Source: Heliocidaris erythrogramma (taxonomy: Eukaryota; Echinodermata; Echinoidea; Camarodonta; Echinometridae). From it: a stretch of DNA of 64,000 bases. The notes below the pieces were generated by a model that ran no database searches, was not told the origin of the DNA, and saw only the letters and a program-made list of their open reading frames with translations. Position numbers and translations under genes: made by a program. The stretch spans positions 4,660,160-4,724,159 of the forward strand of contig CM046863.1 of NCBI GenBank assembly GCA_025617745.1, given 5' to 3'. Below, in pieces: positions 9,383 to 19,571 of the stretch; position 1 is the stretch's first letter, and each line of letters opens with the position of its first letter.

Positions 9383-10540
9383 CCTTTGCAAAAAAATCAA
9401 AAGGGAGAACAGCTCTGTGGAATTTTAAGCTATGCAACCATTATTCTCATATTTTTTACTGGGGCTTGGATATGACATGCACAAATCTCAACATTATGCA
9501 AAGGTGATAGTAGAATTGAACATTTTAAAAAAATTTATGTATCAGAACTGTTGTTCCATCAGTGTAAACATTTACACAAAGTTTCATTATTTGAAAGAAA
9601 AAATTATTCAGTACTAATGACTGGCAAACATGATCTTTTATTTACTCGGGTCATTCATGTGATCATCATTATTGTTGCTTCACATCATATTTCTTTTCAA
9701 ATTGACATTATTTTTTCTACAGATTTTTTTTCTTCTTTCATTTGATTGATTGTTGTATTTATTATTATGTACTTATATATGCTGGTCTAGTTGTTAACTT
9801 GATAACGCTTAGATAGCATATACATTTATCATGTACATAACTGTTTATAAGAAATGTTAAAAATGCTAGTACGTCATTTCTATCTTTTCATGATATTTAA
9901 TTCCTATACATGTATATCAGTTTCCCTGAAAGTTGGGTTTATTACATGAGGGTGTGCTACACTGTGACAATGTGGTAAAAATTGTATTGCTGTTTTTGGT
10001 TCAAGTATCAGAGGAAAAGAGGTGTCTAGGAGGCTTATTTTGAATATTCATTTTCACTGTCAGAAATAAAATTGGAATTAGGTAACTGAGTTCACATCTA
10101 AGTATTTGCCCAGAGCATTCTTTGTAATTGATGTTGTAAAGATGCATGTATCTCAGTTATTGATAACTCTATTGTTAATGGCAAATGAGGTCTGTTATTT
10201 TTTATGGCATTTGTTGTTTAATTTGTTAATGAAAGACACTTTGGAAGCTAATCAGTTTTGTTTGTTTTGTTTTGTTATGGTTTTTTTTTTTGGGGGGGGG
10301 GGGTGGGCATTCTCCTATTGAATTTTTGATGTTCAATTGTAAGACAACCATTTCCTGGATACAACATCTATATCTCCATAAGTAAAAATAGATTTCAAAT
10401 CAATTGAATATTTTTGTCATCTCTGGAAGAGCTCAAACATATTTACTATGCAAGGCTTGTCGTGAATGAAACTAACAATTGAAAAGAAAGGTGTGAGTGC
10501 GTGAATGAGATTAAAACCAACAATTGGCAGAATGGAAAAA
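9383..10540. other. No gene seen
   Basis: AT-rich intergenic or intronic sequence; short frames have no recognisable content. A G-run lies at about 10292-10302. Confidence 0.5.
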
Positions 10541-10544
10541 GAAA

Positions 10545-10795
10545 AAAAAGAGAGATAAAAAGTTGAGAGGAGATGTGTGTAATTGGAGAATATTGGGCAA
10601 AAAGAAGGAGAAAGGGAGGGAAAGCACAAGGGAAGAAATAGAAAGAGAGGGAATCATTGGGCGAAAAAGGGAGAGATAAAAACGTTGAGGGAAGATGTGT
10701 GAAAGTGGAGAATTTTGGGCATAAAGAGGGAGAAAGGGAGGGAAAGCACAAGAGAAGAAATGGTGAAAGAGAGAGAGGGAATCACTGGAAAATAG
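10545..10795. repeat. Two tandem copies of a GA-rich 121-bp unit
   Basis: The unit begins AGAGATAAAAAGTTGAG at 10551 and repeats at about 10672, both with GGAGAAAGGGAGGGAAAGCA. The long minus-strand frames here are only the T/C-rich complement. Confidence 0.85.
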
Positions 10796-10873
10796 ATTTT
10801 CTGTCAAATGAACTACATGTATAAGGTAGAGAAGTAACTGTAACTGTAGTGATGTTTACCCCTTTTTCCTGCC

Positions 10874-10898
10874 GGGGGGGGGGGGGGGGGGGGGGGGG
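10874..10898. repeat. Run of 25 G
   Basis: Uninterrupted G homopolymer; the length is likely uncertain in any assembly. Confidence 0.9.
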
Positions 10899-10969
10899 TT
10901 GTAGGTTGAAAATTGCCCGTTACATTTTCACTACATTCAGGGTGGTAACAAAAATCAATATTAAATATA

Positions 10970-11141
10970 CGGTGGAAACTTAGTATAACGAGGTCCTTGG
11001 GACTATTAAAATTACCTGGTTAAATCCAGAATCGTTATATCAGTTTTAAAAAAAAAGAATATAAAGAGTTGAGACCAAAATTTTACCTTGTTATATCAGG
11101 AATATTGTTGTATCAGACCTCTTTATACTGAGTTTCCACTC
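10970..11141. mobile_element. pogo/Tigger-like MITE, TA duplication
   Basis: The ends CGGTGGAAACTTAGTATAA and its inverse TTATACTGAGTTTCCACTC match over about 24 bases and continue as ACGAGGTC/GACCTCT. TA stands outside both ends (10968-10969, 11142-11143). The style GTGGAAACTC..TATAA.GAGGTC resembles pogo/Tigger termini. The element is 172 bp without coding capacity. Confidence 0.7.
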
Positions 11142-11303
11142 TACCATGATAAACATTTTTATAACACCCTCTTTATGGAGAAAGATCTTTTTCTTCATCA
11201 AGAACAAAAAAAAAAATTTAATAGTAAAGACCAATTGAGAGAGGTGCTTGTGAGGTAAAGCTCAGAGTCGCCAAATTTCATATTATTGATACATGTACTA
11301 TGA

Positions 11304-11557
11304 TCAAACTTGTTTCAGGGACGGCCTCTTCTTGATGCCATACGCCGCATGCAGCCCCGTGCTATCGACGAAGTCCTCCGCACAAAAGTGCTCGGAGCAC
11401 ACAACACTGCGGTCACTCGGCCCTTCCAATGGGCGCGAGTTAATTTTACTTTTGCGGTCCATTTCCTTCTTATAGTTGGGTCTTTAGGGAATAAATGTAG
11501 ACTGACACCCTCCTTTGTGGTGTTGCTGCAACCTGCAACAACGCAGCGTTGCGGCAT
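11304..11557 (-). pseudogene. Second THAP-domain exon, one frameshift
   Basis: From ATG 11557 the minus strand reads MPQRCVVAGCSNTTKEG followed by VSLHLFPKDPTIRRKW and RAHWKG, the first half of a THAP finger (C-x4-C, conserved W). Shifting one base after AHWKG gives PSDRSVVCSEHF and then EDFVDSTGLHAAYGIKKRP, the rest of the finger with its C-x2-H. A single base missing from a G/C run explains the break. The shifted frame meets TGA at 11304; no good splice donor is seen before it. It differs clearly from the THAP remnant at 5010-5420, so the two are not a recent duplicate. Confidence 0.78.
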
Positions 11558-11941
11558 ACTTCGCTTTAGAGGTGGTTTTCGAGGTGGTATACACAACAGC
11601 AAGTTAGTTTGCACATGTGATACATATGCAATATTGTAAACAAGCATCGGCAATGTCGGTTTGTGACGTCACACGTCAATCATGCTCGCGGAACGAGAAT
11701 TCGGGGTTTAAAAGGGGGCGGAGCTTAGCAGACTGTTTTGGACATGAATACCTGGGGGAAATATTATTTTTCAAATATTTTGATACGTATTTATTGCAAA
11801 CGGATGTCATTTTTCAATTTAGATGAGATGCATGTACAAACTACCAAGAATTATAATTTAATAAAAGGGGACCTTTAAGTACAATATCCATTAGGATATA
11901 ATTTTGAGTCGTATATTTCAATATAGCCCTCGTTTTCACAT

Positions 11942-12308
11942 TTAATAATAATAATAATATGTTACATTTATATAGCGCATTACGTGAACACCTCAATGCG
12001 CTTTACAATGTTATTTGTTATTACCCCTGGTCATTGGATTTCAAGCCTGCACACAAGTGTGCACCATCTCCACTCCTTAGGGAGCATTCCTACCATTTTG
12101 CACCGTTCACATGCATGCATGTAGGGCAATGGCAAATACAGTCACATTGACTTTTGGCAATCCTCACAGGTACCCATTATCTCCTGGGTAAGAGTGGCAA
12201 TGTAGATTAATGTCTTGCCAAAGGACGTTAGTGCCGTGGTGGGACTCGAACCGCGAACCATGCGATCCACAGTCCGGTGACGTATCCACTAGACCACAGC
12301 ACCTCTCA
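11942..12308 (-). mobile_element. tRNA-derived SINE with (ATT)n tail
   Basis: On the minus strand the head reads GTGCTGTGGTCTAGTGG (A-box-like) and later GGTTCGAGTCC (B box), and GTGCTGT can pair with ACGGCAC as an acceptor stem. The anticodon arm does not fold well, so this is a tRNA-like head and not a tRNA gene. The body ends with TATAGCGCATTA-type sequence and an (ATT)n tail at 11942-11958, the usual SINE order. Transcription would be by RNA polymerase III from the internal boxes. Confidence 0.8.
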
Positions 12309-12944
12309 TAATTATAGCCCGCAACTATTGCAAATACCATTTTAAGTGACAGTAAATCGAAGCTCGCAATGGCGCCATCTTTCAACAGGATTTGAAAAGT
12401 GTCTATGCCTCTAATTGTCCCATCATACCCGATTCTAGTTTGTAGAAGCTTAGAATGTATCTGTAGGTAAATTTCCACATGTGCAAAAAAAAAATTATAG
12501 TTTGAAATATAAAATATGCCTATTTTCCAAACAGCTGTTGGTCAAAATTCAAAATAAAATGCAGTTAATTTTCAAATTGTATTCTCAATTTAGCAGTTAC
12601 TGTGAGACGGCGCTGTTCAAATTTTGCCAGTTTAATGCCATTTTAAATTTTGATTCTGTAAAGCCCAGCTCACACAAGGCGCCATTTCCATTGCGTCATT
12701 ACATGCGCTAAGCGAACCTGTGAAGGCAGTTGACCCATACGTCAGTTATTAAAAGTATTGTTTGCACCGTTCATTTTGCAATTTCCCCCCGGCAAAATTG
12801 TGCCCGCACTCCTGTTAGGGAGGGGATTTTTGTTCATTGGAATATTAATGGGAATTTATTGATAACTGGGCAAATCCAAGCTAGTTTGTCCCTTACCTTA
12901 CGGAGCAAATCTAAAACCCCGGATGCAGGTTTGTCAACTTTTGG

Positions 12945-13166
12945 AAAAGGTAGACCCGTATTTTTTTGGTCTTGCCAGCTTCTCGAAAAGGCGGGGGGGG
13001 GGGGGGGGGTATGGGGGTCCAGTTCCCCTCCATAATTCTCTGACAAGCAACAACAACAACAAGTTTTCATTCTAAAAGGGGCGGATCCTTTATGGTCAAA
13101 ATGCATATTTCTTCCAAAAAGGGGGGGGGGGGGGCACGGGTCGGAAGTGCCCCCCTGGATCCGCCA
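12945..13166. mobile_element. hAT-like repeat fragment, inverted relative of 8738-8938
   Basis: It ends in CCCCCTGGATCCGCCACTGG and contains TCCATAATTCTCTGACAAGC and ATCCTTTATGGTCAAAATGC. The last module is repeated at about 61208-61228. It includes two long G runs at about 12991-13009 and 13121-13134. Confidence 0.7.
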
Positions 13167-13491
13167 CTGGCCAAACCGCCCAAACTTTTATAACTGACGT
13201 GTGGGTTAATTGCATTCACTGGCTCGATTAGGTAATAATGACGTAATCGAAATGTGAGTATATCTGTATCCAGCTGATAGCCCTCATACAGCTCGCATCA
13301 GACAAAATATCAAGTGAAATTAAATTTAAGTAAATTTAAGTTCTCTTTTCCATGATACAATTGATAATATTTAGCAAGATATAGCGCATTACCGTGAACT
13401 TAATATGGGATTTCATTAACAAACTGTCCTATTGAACACTGAAAAATAAGAATTATGAATTGCACATTTGATCTACTTTCTCGATCTCCAG

Positions 13492-13779
13492 GGTCCCCGA
13501 GCTCGTCTGTCGTCATCGTCATCAGACGTCTTCGATGTCCTGGGCGACATCGATAGCTTCTCACTGATCGAGCTTAACACCACCGTCATCTCTGACAACC
13601 TCGAACTCAAGACCAACGACGACCTCCTCCACGAGGAGAGCCTCTTCGAATCGGACGTTGACTTCGGAAGCACGTCATCGTCACCGTTTGATGATGAGGC
13701 CTTCGGACATTCGTCGGAGAGACCCCTCGTGGTCATGTTCACTTGGCTTCTTGCGAAGCCGCGTCACGTCATTATGTAG
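13492..13779 (+). CDS. Orphan terminal exon, acidic Ser/Asp-rich protein
   Basis: The acceptor ..tttctcgatctccag at 13491 opens a frame that has no ATG near its start and ends TAG at 13777-13779, so it reads as a last exon. Codons end mostly in C or G, unlike the surrounding AT-rich DNA, which supports real coding. The product is acidic and serine-rich (LGDIDSFSLIELNTTVISDN, then ESLFESDVDFGSTSSSPFDD) with a short basic C-terminus. I do not recognise a family. It could be the end of the P2X7-domain gene or of another plus-strand gene whose upstream exons are not visible. Confidence 0.5.
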   Translation, partial: GPRARLSSSSSDVFDVLGDIDSFSLIELNTTVISDNLELKTNDDLLHEESLFESDVDFGSTSSSPFDDEAFGHSSERPLVVMFTWLLAKPRHVIM

Positions 13780-13847
13780 AGCTGTACACCCGCAAAGGGT
13801 AAGGTGAAGATGATAAAAATAGTTATGATAATAATATTAATATAATA

Positions 13848-14028
13848 TTAATACATGGTTGGGAGTGCGTTGGTGCGATCTTGTCTATGGGTGCGATCTG
13901 GCAACACAAAGGTTATTATCGTGGTGTACTATACGCACGAGGCGCAAGCCGAGTGTGTTTGACACCATGATAAAAGCCTGCGTGTTGCTAGATCGCACTA
14001 ACGAACGAACTCACAACCATGTATTAAT
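13848..14028. mobile_element. Palindromic MITE-like element
   Basis: ATTAATACATGGTTG at the left is inverted at the right, and similarity continues through TGCGATCT, GCAACAC and TTATC.TGGTGT almost to the centre, so the 181 bp can fold into one long hairpin. Confidence 0.65.
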
Positions 14029-14029
14029 A

Positions 14030-14530
14030 GTTTTATAAAACGGGTCGACAATATGATTATGAAGTCTATAAAAATGGTTACGAACCCCATAGAAACGCCA
14101 AGAGTTGCACAGTCATGGAGGCTGCCATTTGCTTTCCTGGATGACATCACAGAAGCGCAGTATTAATATCTCTAGGCGCTTTCAAAGAGCTTTTGGATTA
14201 TTACCCTGGCTCAGCCTAGCTGCCCTAATGAAGGCCTTGAAGCTTGGAACGAAGAATAAATTCCTACCGCTATCCATTTGCTACACCTGGGTCGAGAGCA
14301 GTAAATGTAGATTAAGGGGAGAAATTCTAAAGTGTTTACTGAAAGTACATGCACATGCTCAACAAGATCGCAAAGACTATCGAAATATAAACCTGAGGCA
14401 ATTTCAGTAGCCTTAATTGTGCGTCAAGTACTGAAATGTGCCAACAGTATATTACGTAATCCGAACATAATTTCTATGTAGTACACAATATGGTATTGTA
14501 AATGATTTCTCGAAAGTCAATGCGATCGTA
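14030..14530. other. No gene recognised
   Basis: A 101-codon plus frame at 14105-14410 lacks any known motif and has no splice support; I do not call it a gene. Confidence 0.45.
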
Positions 14531-14535
14531 TTGCC

Positions 14536-14785
14536 CCAACTTCCATGTATCGACACTGGCTGCTATTCATTCAAGCATTTTGCTTAAGATAGCTGGCCCC
14601 TGCATTTCTGTTATTTCTACTTGTTTATTTCGATTTATAATCATGTCTTTATTATGTTGTCATTATTTAACTGTCACATTTTTGAATTTGAACAATTATG
14701 TTGTATACTACAATTGTAAATTTATTTGATTTTTTTTTATTTGATTTGACAATAAATGCAGAAACTCCTGCAAAAAAAAAGTACA
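14536..14785 (+). mobile_element. 3' UTR fragment of the CR1/L2-like element found at 19.2 kb
   Basis: ACTGGCTGCTATTCATTCAA through GCTGGCCCCTGCATTTCTG and AATAAATGCAGAAACTCCTGC, followed by an A run, is the inverse of 19190-19430. It is a 5'-truncated insertion in the opposite orientation. The common 3' end is a small hairpin, GCAG..CTGC. Confidence 0.85.
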
Positions 14786-15089
14786 TGGAAATGTGACACA
14801 GGATGCTTTGATTTGATAAAGTTTATTAAAAGCAGCCCTCAGAACAGCGAAAAATACTTATCCAATTATTGAATTTCCAAGAAAAACATCTTTACCCACG
14901 CTTTCATCAAAATGGCAAAATGCAAATTTTTAAAACTATTCAGTCAGTCAGACCCAACTTCGAAAAACCGAGCACTGGTATAATCTGAAAACGGTGTATA
15001 ACGCACAATGAATATAGAGCCCTCATCGTTCAGTGCGATTCAATGCGTACAAAAGGCATTGGGGAAATCTTGCAAAGTCAACATGCAAA

Positions 15090-15139
<50 letters not shown>

Positions 15140-16060
15140 GCAAGTAAAAGTACGGAGAGGGAGGTAAACACAAAAATAGAGAGGTTAAGGGGACATAATT
15201 TATACAAGAGAGAGGGAGAGAGGGAGGGGGGGGGGGGGCGGGCGTGGGGTTTCGATTTTTTTTTATTGAGTAAGAGGACATAATAAGAAGAATAAAATAA
15301 GGAATGTCTAAACGGCTTTTCCGAAGCTCCTCAAACTATGTGCGGGTGCGTGTGTGTCTGGATCTGTGTTGGGGGGGGGGGGGGATGCTTTTAAAGATGG
15401 AATCGACATGAACATTTGTCATTATCACGGATATCAATTTTGGGAATGTCATTCGCCCTATTCAGGCTCATTTCTTTGGTGATCGGGGGGGGGAGGGGAT
15501 GGGCAGACCACCTAATCATGTAGCAGAGGAATACCAGAGGAAATCAATTTATTTATGTGTACAGAAAAAAATCAACCTCTCCTTGAACATATATTTATAT
15601 TTGATTTCGACTACTCATATTCTTCATTTTGCAATATCAAGCTTTTTTCGTCAGTATCTGTTGATAAAACAAAATAATTCAAGCTGCACAAAATTAAGTT
15701 AAATCCCAGCTTCACCACACATGAGTCCTTAGTATGTAAACAGTTTAGAAGCCACAGCTACCACTCCAAATGTGGTAGTTGTAATGCCATTTTTTTTTTT
15801 TTTCCTTACGTTTGTGCACTTTTCCATGTGGATTACGTAGCTGAAAATCCCCGATTAATATTATCAAAATAATACGTACTGTACATTCCTATGACGGTGT
15901 AATGAAAGGTCTCCTCGCCAAGTTTGATAATGAATTGCAAACTTTGAAGGACAATAATGGAAATTGCAAGATGTCTCAAGGCTGGGTGATCTAAAACGAT
16001 ATCGAGACTTATATCAGAACTATGTTAGAATTTAATTGTCCATACAACATGTACAAGGAA
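14786..16060. repeat. Microsatellite-rich stretch without genes
   Basis: It holds an (AT)n run at 15093-15135, GA-rich and G runs at 15206-15240, and G runs at about 15370-15384 and 15485-15498. At 15925-16055 is the left copy of a diverged direct repeat whose partner is at 17640-17770. Confidence 0.7.
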
Positions 16061-16067
16061 GATATTA

Positions 16068-17590
16068 GGTACGTTCACACGTAGAGCGATAGCATCGATG
16101 CTATCGAGGTGTCGATGCTATTTTGGTGAAGACCAGATAGTGTCGAGACCAAACGCTGTCTGAACGCAGATAGTCACGAGATAGAAGCGAGTTTCCAAAC
16201 TATTCTTGCAGCGAGTTTAGCAGGAGTAAATCTCAGGATCCAGCGACAAAGCATCGACGCTTTGCGGTAGACCACCCACCGCGCTTGTGACTATTTGTCG
16301 TGTGAGCGCAATCGCTGCTATCTTCACTCGCTGCTATTATAATTCTATCTGTTTCATGTGGTGCTATAATATAATGCAATGTATGTATTCATGTGATGTA
16401 CCCTCTTCCCTACTTTTTTTTCTATTATCATTCAGTCTGTTTCATCTGGTACTGTAATATAATGTATGTATTCATGCGATGTATATAGGGGTATAGTAGG
16501 GTAATACTGTGTGGTAAGGAAGGGGTTTTTTTTTTGGGGGGGGGGGGTCCTTCTTTTTATCTTTTTCTTTTTTATATATGTGACCAGGCACCACAAAACC
16601 ACCCAAAAGTCGCACTGTGTGATTTTCAGTTAGAGATCAATCAATGTGTTTTGGTTGGCATGCATGGTCAAATTTTAGTGTATTTCCTGAAAGAGTATAC
16701 TTTTTTCTAAGTAATCTAAAATGTGGAGGCACCAAACAATCTAGAAGTGGTATTTCTGCCAGGTTTTTATCAGACTTATGTGTGTCTTCTCTGGATTTTG
16801 TTGTATTACTTTTCTTTTTCACGACCCTGAATACTTGTCTCATTTTAATCTCCCATAAATCTCCCGGAGTAAGTTCTTGCATTGATACTTGTGCACTATG
16901 ATAAACATTTTATGTCTATGTAGTATGCCAAGTTTTAGGACAATCTGATAATCCCTTCATAGAAATTTTCATTGAGTTATAATCCTCCATTTGTCACCTT
17001 TGCAAGTCAGAGTGCTTCAATAGACTGCAAACTTTAAACCCTTTTTAAGAAGTAACATTATGAGGGACTGTGTATTCTTCTCTTTGTACATTGAGTTATG
17101 AACATCCAATGAGTTATATATCATTTTAAAGCTGAGAATCTGCTCTTTCAGAATCAGACATACTAAAGTATGATGTGGTCTTTAGATATTGATTTACATG
17201 TGCTTACCAGAGAATATAGTGTGCATGCATGTGTTTTATTTTGGCATAAGATTGGAGTACAGTCAAGTTTGAATGTACAAGGTTTATTTAAAATTAAGTA
17301 TTATAACACATATATTTGCTACTTGATTGTATTATCGATATTACAAATGAATTGTTATTGTGTTATTATGTTGATTTATGAAGACATATAACTTCCGCGC
17401 GTTTGACCATGCATACCAATTATACTCGGGTCACTCTGTGTGGCGCAGTAATTATTGTTTTGGCAGCGGGTGAGCGATGAATAGTCACGAGTGGGTGATA
17501 GAAGCAAGTCGATCACGGCCTGTCTGAACGTACTGGAAATATTTTTGAAACTTACATAGCATCGATGCTATGTACTACGTGTGAACATAA
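16068..17590. mobile_element. Degraded TIR element, GTTCACACGTAG ends
   Basis: The left end GTTCACACGTAG..ATAGCATCGATGCTAT is inverted at the right end, where ATAGCATCGATGCTAT..CTACGTGTGAAC closes the unit. Inner modules (GTCTGAACG, ATAGTCACGAG.G..GATAGAAGC) appear at both sides. No transposase is visible and no clean target duplication was found. Diverged direct repeats lie on both sides. Confidence 0.6.
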
Positions 17591-18305
17591 CTATTAACTT
17601 TAAGGTATCGCACCAATAATCTGCTAATGTATGTTTAACATTGAATAGCAAAGTTTGAAGTATAAAGATGGATATTATATTCTCAAAGCTGGGTGATGTA
17701 AAACCTTATAAAAACTTAAATCCATACCATATCTGAATTGATTGCATTGCCCATGCAATGGAGATACTTGGTTGTATACATAAAATCTGACTTTGTATGG
17801 ATAAAGTTGTATCATTGCGCTGTCCTCATAATGTTGCAGATATCACGCCGTTCTTTTAGTGCACCGTGATATTGTAGGGACAGCGAACTTCGTTCAAAGC
17901 GCGGAATATATATGCATGGGTAAACAAGGTAAACCTCTCCCATGGATTGTGGGTAAACCCCTTGAATGTGAGGGTGTGAGACCCGTTAAAATGGTATTTC
18001 CAACCTGTGCTCTAATTTAAAGCGAATAATGAAATACTCTCCTATGAACAGATTATCAGGCTGAATGGATGAAAACGAATTATCATCACCTTTGACATCC
18101 AATTCAACAGACCAGACGTCAATGAGTGTAGACGTGTGAAGTCGCTCTCTCCGGCCACCGCCCTACACCGCGTAGCCTTAGTTTATTTCACATTTTTTCA
18201 CACTTCTAATTTACTTCGCGTGAGTTGTTTCATCATCCTATCTCCAAGTTTGTTCAATTATTCAACTAATCTCGAATTAAGCTGTAACTTTACAAGGGAA
18301 GTGAA
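17591..18305. other. Flanking direct repeat and probable 5' region of the ORF1 element
   Basis: 17640-17770 repeats 15925-16055 in diverged form (shared CTCAA.GCTGGGTGAT.TAAAAC). The rest leads into the retrotransposon ORF1 at 18310 and may be its 5' UTR. Confidence 0.5.
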
Positions 18306-18309
18306 AAAT

Positions 18310-19185
18310 ATGTCAATGTCTAACCGTGGAACGGCGCCACGCCCATCTGCCCATAAGCAGCCGACTCGCGAGTCTGGAAGCCCTACATCAACGGGACCCA
18401 ACCCCACGCCAGCCGGAACAGCACCCGGACCCGTGTCAACCCGCGGAGCGGCGCCACGCCCATCTTCCCATAAGCAGCCGACTCGTGAGCCTGACAGCCC
18501 TACGCCAACGGGTGCCAGCCCCACACAAGCGGCAGCGGCACTCGTACCCAGCCCCAAGCAGACGGAGACAGAGGAGGAGGAGGGCCCGTTAACACTAGCC
18601 GACATCCAGCGCAATCTTCAGCAGTTTTCCAATAAAATTTGCGGTAAACTGGACCAGATATCGGAGGATGTAAATGTAATGAAAAATAGATTTGATGAAT
18701 TAGAGTCCAGTGTAAAGTTCAATTCCGAAAAAATCATCGATTTGGAAAAAGAGGAGCTTCCAAAGATGAAATCAATGTTTGGTGAGAAAATTGAGAAATT
18801 GGAAGACTCTGCTGGAAATTCACAACCGGAAATCAAATCTTCTCTTCTACGGAGTCGAAACTCAACAAGGAGAGGACATTTACGCCAAATTGAAGTCCAC
18901 TTTCATCGACCTAGCCATCGAGGAACCCGTAGCTAATAACATAGTTATCGCCAACGCCCATCGCCTGCCGCGTCGCAATGCCACAGCCGCCCAAGGTCCC
19001 ACGCCCATTATCGCGAGGTTTTGCTACATGCGTGAACGCGACCTTGTTCTGGGAGCGTTTGAGAACCAGCAGCGCCAACGCGGCATCACTGGAGGTGCTC
19101 CGGCCCAACCCCAACACCGCCCGCGAATATCAATGAGAACCGACTTGCCACCTGCTCTAAAGATCCGCCGAGGAGTGTTTTTATT
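18310..19185 (+). pseudogene. L1-like retrotransposon ORF1, frameshifted and split
   Basis: From ATG 18310 the product has a Pro/Thr-rich head with a duplicated block (APRPSAHKQPTRE / APRPSSHKQPTRE). Next comes a coiled coil (FSNKICGKLDQISEDVNVMK). After a frameshift near 18830 follows an RRM-like core (RKSNLLFYGVETQQGEDIYA, IANAHRLPRR, PIIARF) up to ISMRTDLPPALKIRRG. This is the ORF1p layout of L1-like elements, an RNA chaperone. The reading breaks at RRG; the missing C-terminal domain reappears on the same strand at 27040. An inverted element lies between. Confidence 0.8.
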
Positions 19186-19571
19186 TTAGGGCAGGAATTT
19201 CTGCATTTATTGTCAAATCAAAATAATAACAAATTTACAAACAATTATAATAATAAATATACAACATAATTGTTCAAAAAAAAAAAATGTGACAATTAAA
19301 TAAGAATGACAATAGAAAAAAGACATGATTATAAATCGAAATGAACAAGTAGAAAGAACAAAAATGCAGGGGCCAGCTATCTTAAGCAAAATGCTTGAAT
19401 GAATAGCAGCCAGTGGAAAGGGCTACATGGAAACCATACTTAATATAAATGTCTATATCATAAAAGCGATGTCACTAACTGGAAAAAAAAATATTTACTA
19501 CAGAAAAAAAGGGGGAAGGGAAGGGATTAAAGTGAAGTGTGTGCAAGTGGGTGCACGTGCAGGTGAGAAGT
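19186..19571 (-). mobile_element. 3' UTR of the CR1/L2-like element
   Basis: Noncoding tail of the minus-strand element whose ORF2 ends at 19572. It ends with a small hairpin (GCAGAAATTCCTGC) and an A-rich tail adjoining the interrupted ORF1. The same 3' UTR occurs at 14536-14785. Confidence 0.8.

Noticed and set aside
10417-10807. Overlapping minus-strand frames rich in Phe/Ser/Leu
   Set aside because: They are the complement of GA-rich tandem repeats.
11293-11639. Plus-strand frames opposite the THAP exon
   Set aside because: They mirror the THAP reading; THAP blocks on the minus strand explain the open frames.
12228-12308. tRNA gene on the minus strand
   Set aside because: A and B boxes and an acceptor stem exist, but the anticodon arm does not fold and the body continues as a SINE with an (ATT)n tail.
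14105-14410. 101-codon plus frame
   Set aside because: No motif, no splice sites, no codon bias; adjoining a truncated 3' UTR insertion.
15008-15283. Frames across the (AT)n and GA-rich tract
   Set aside because: Microsatellite translation (YIYIYI, REREGE).
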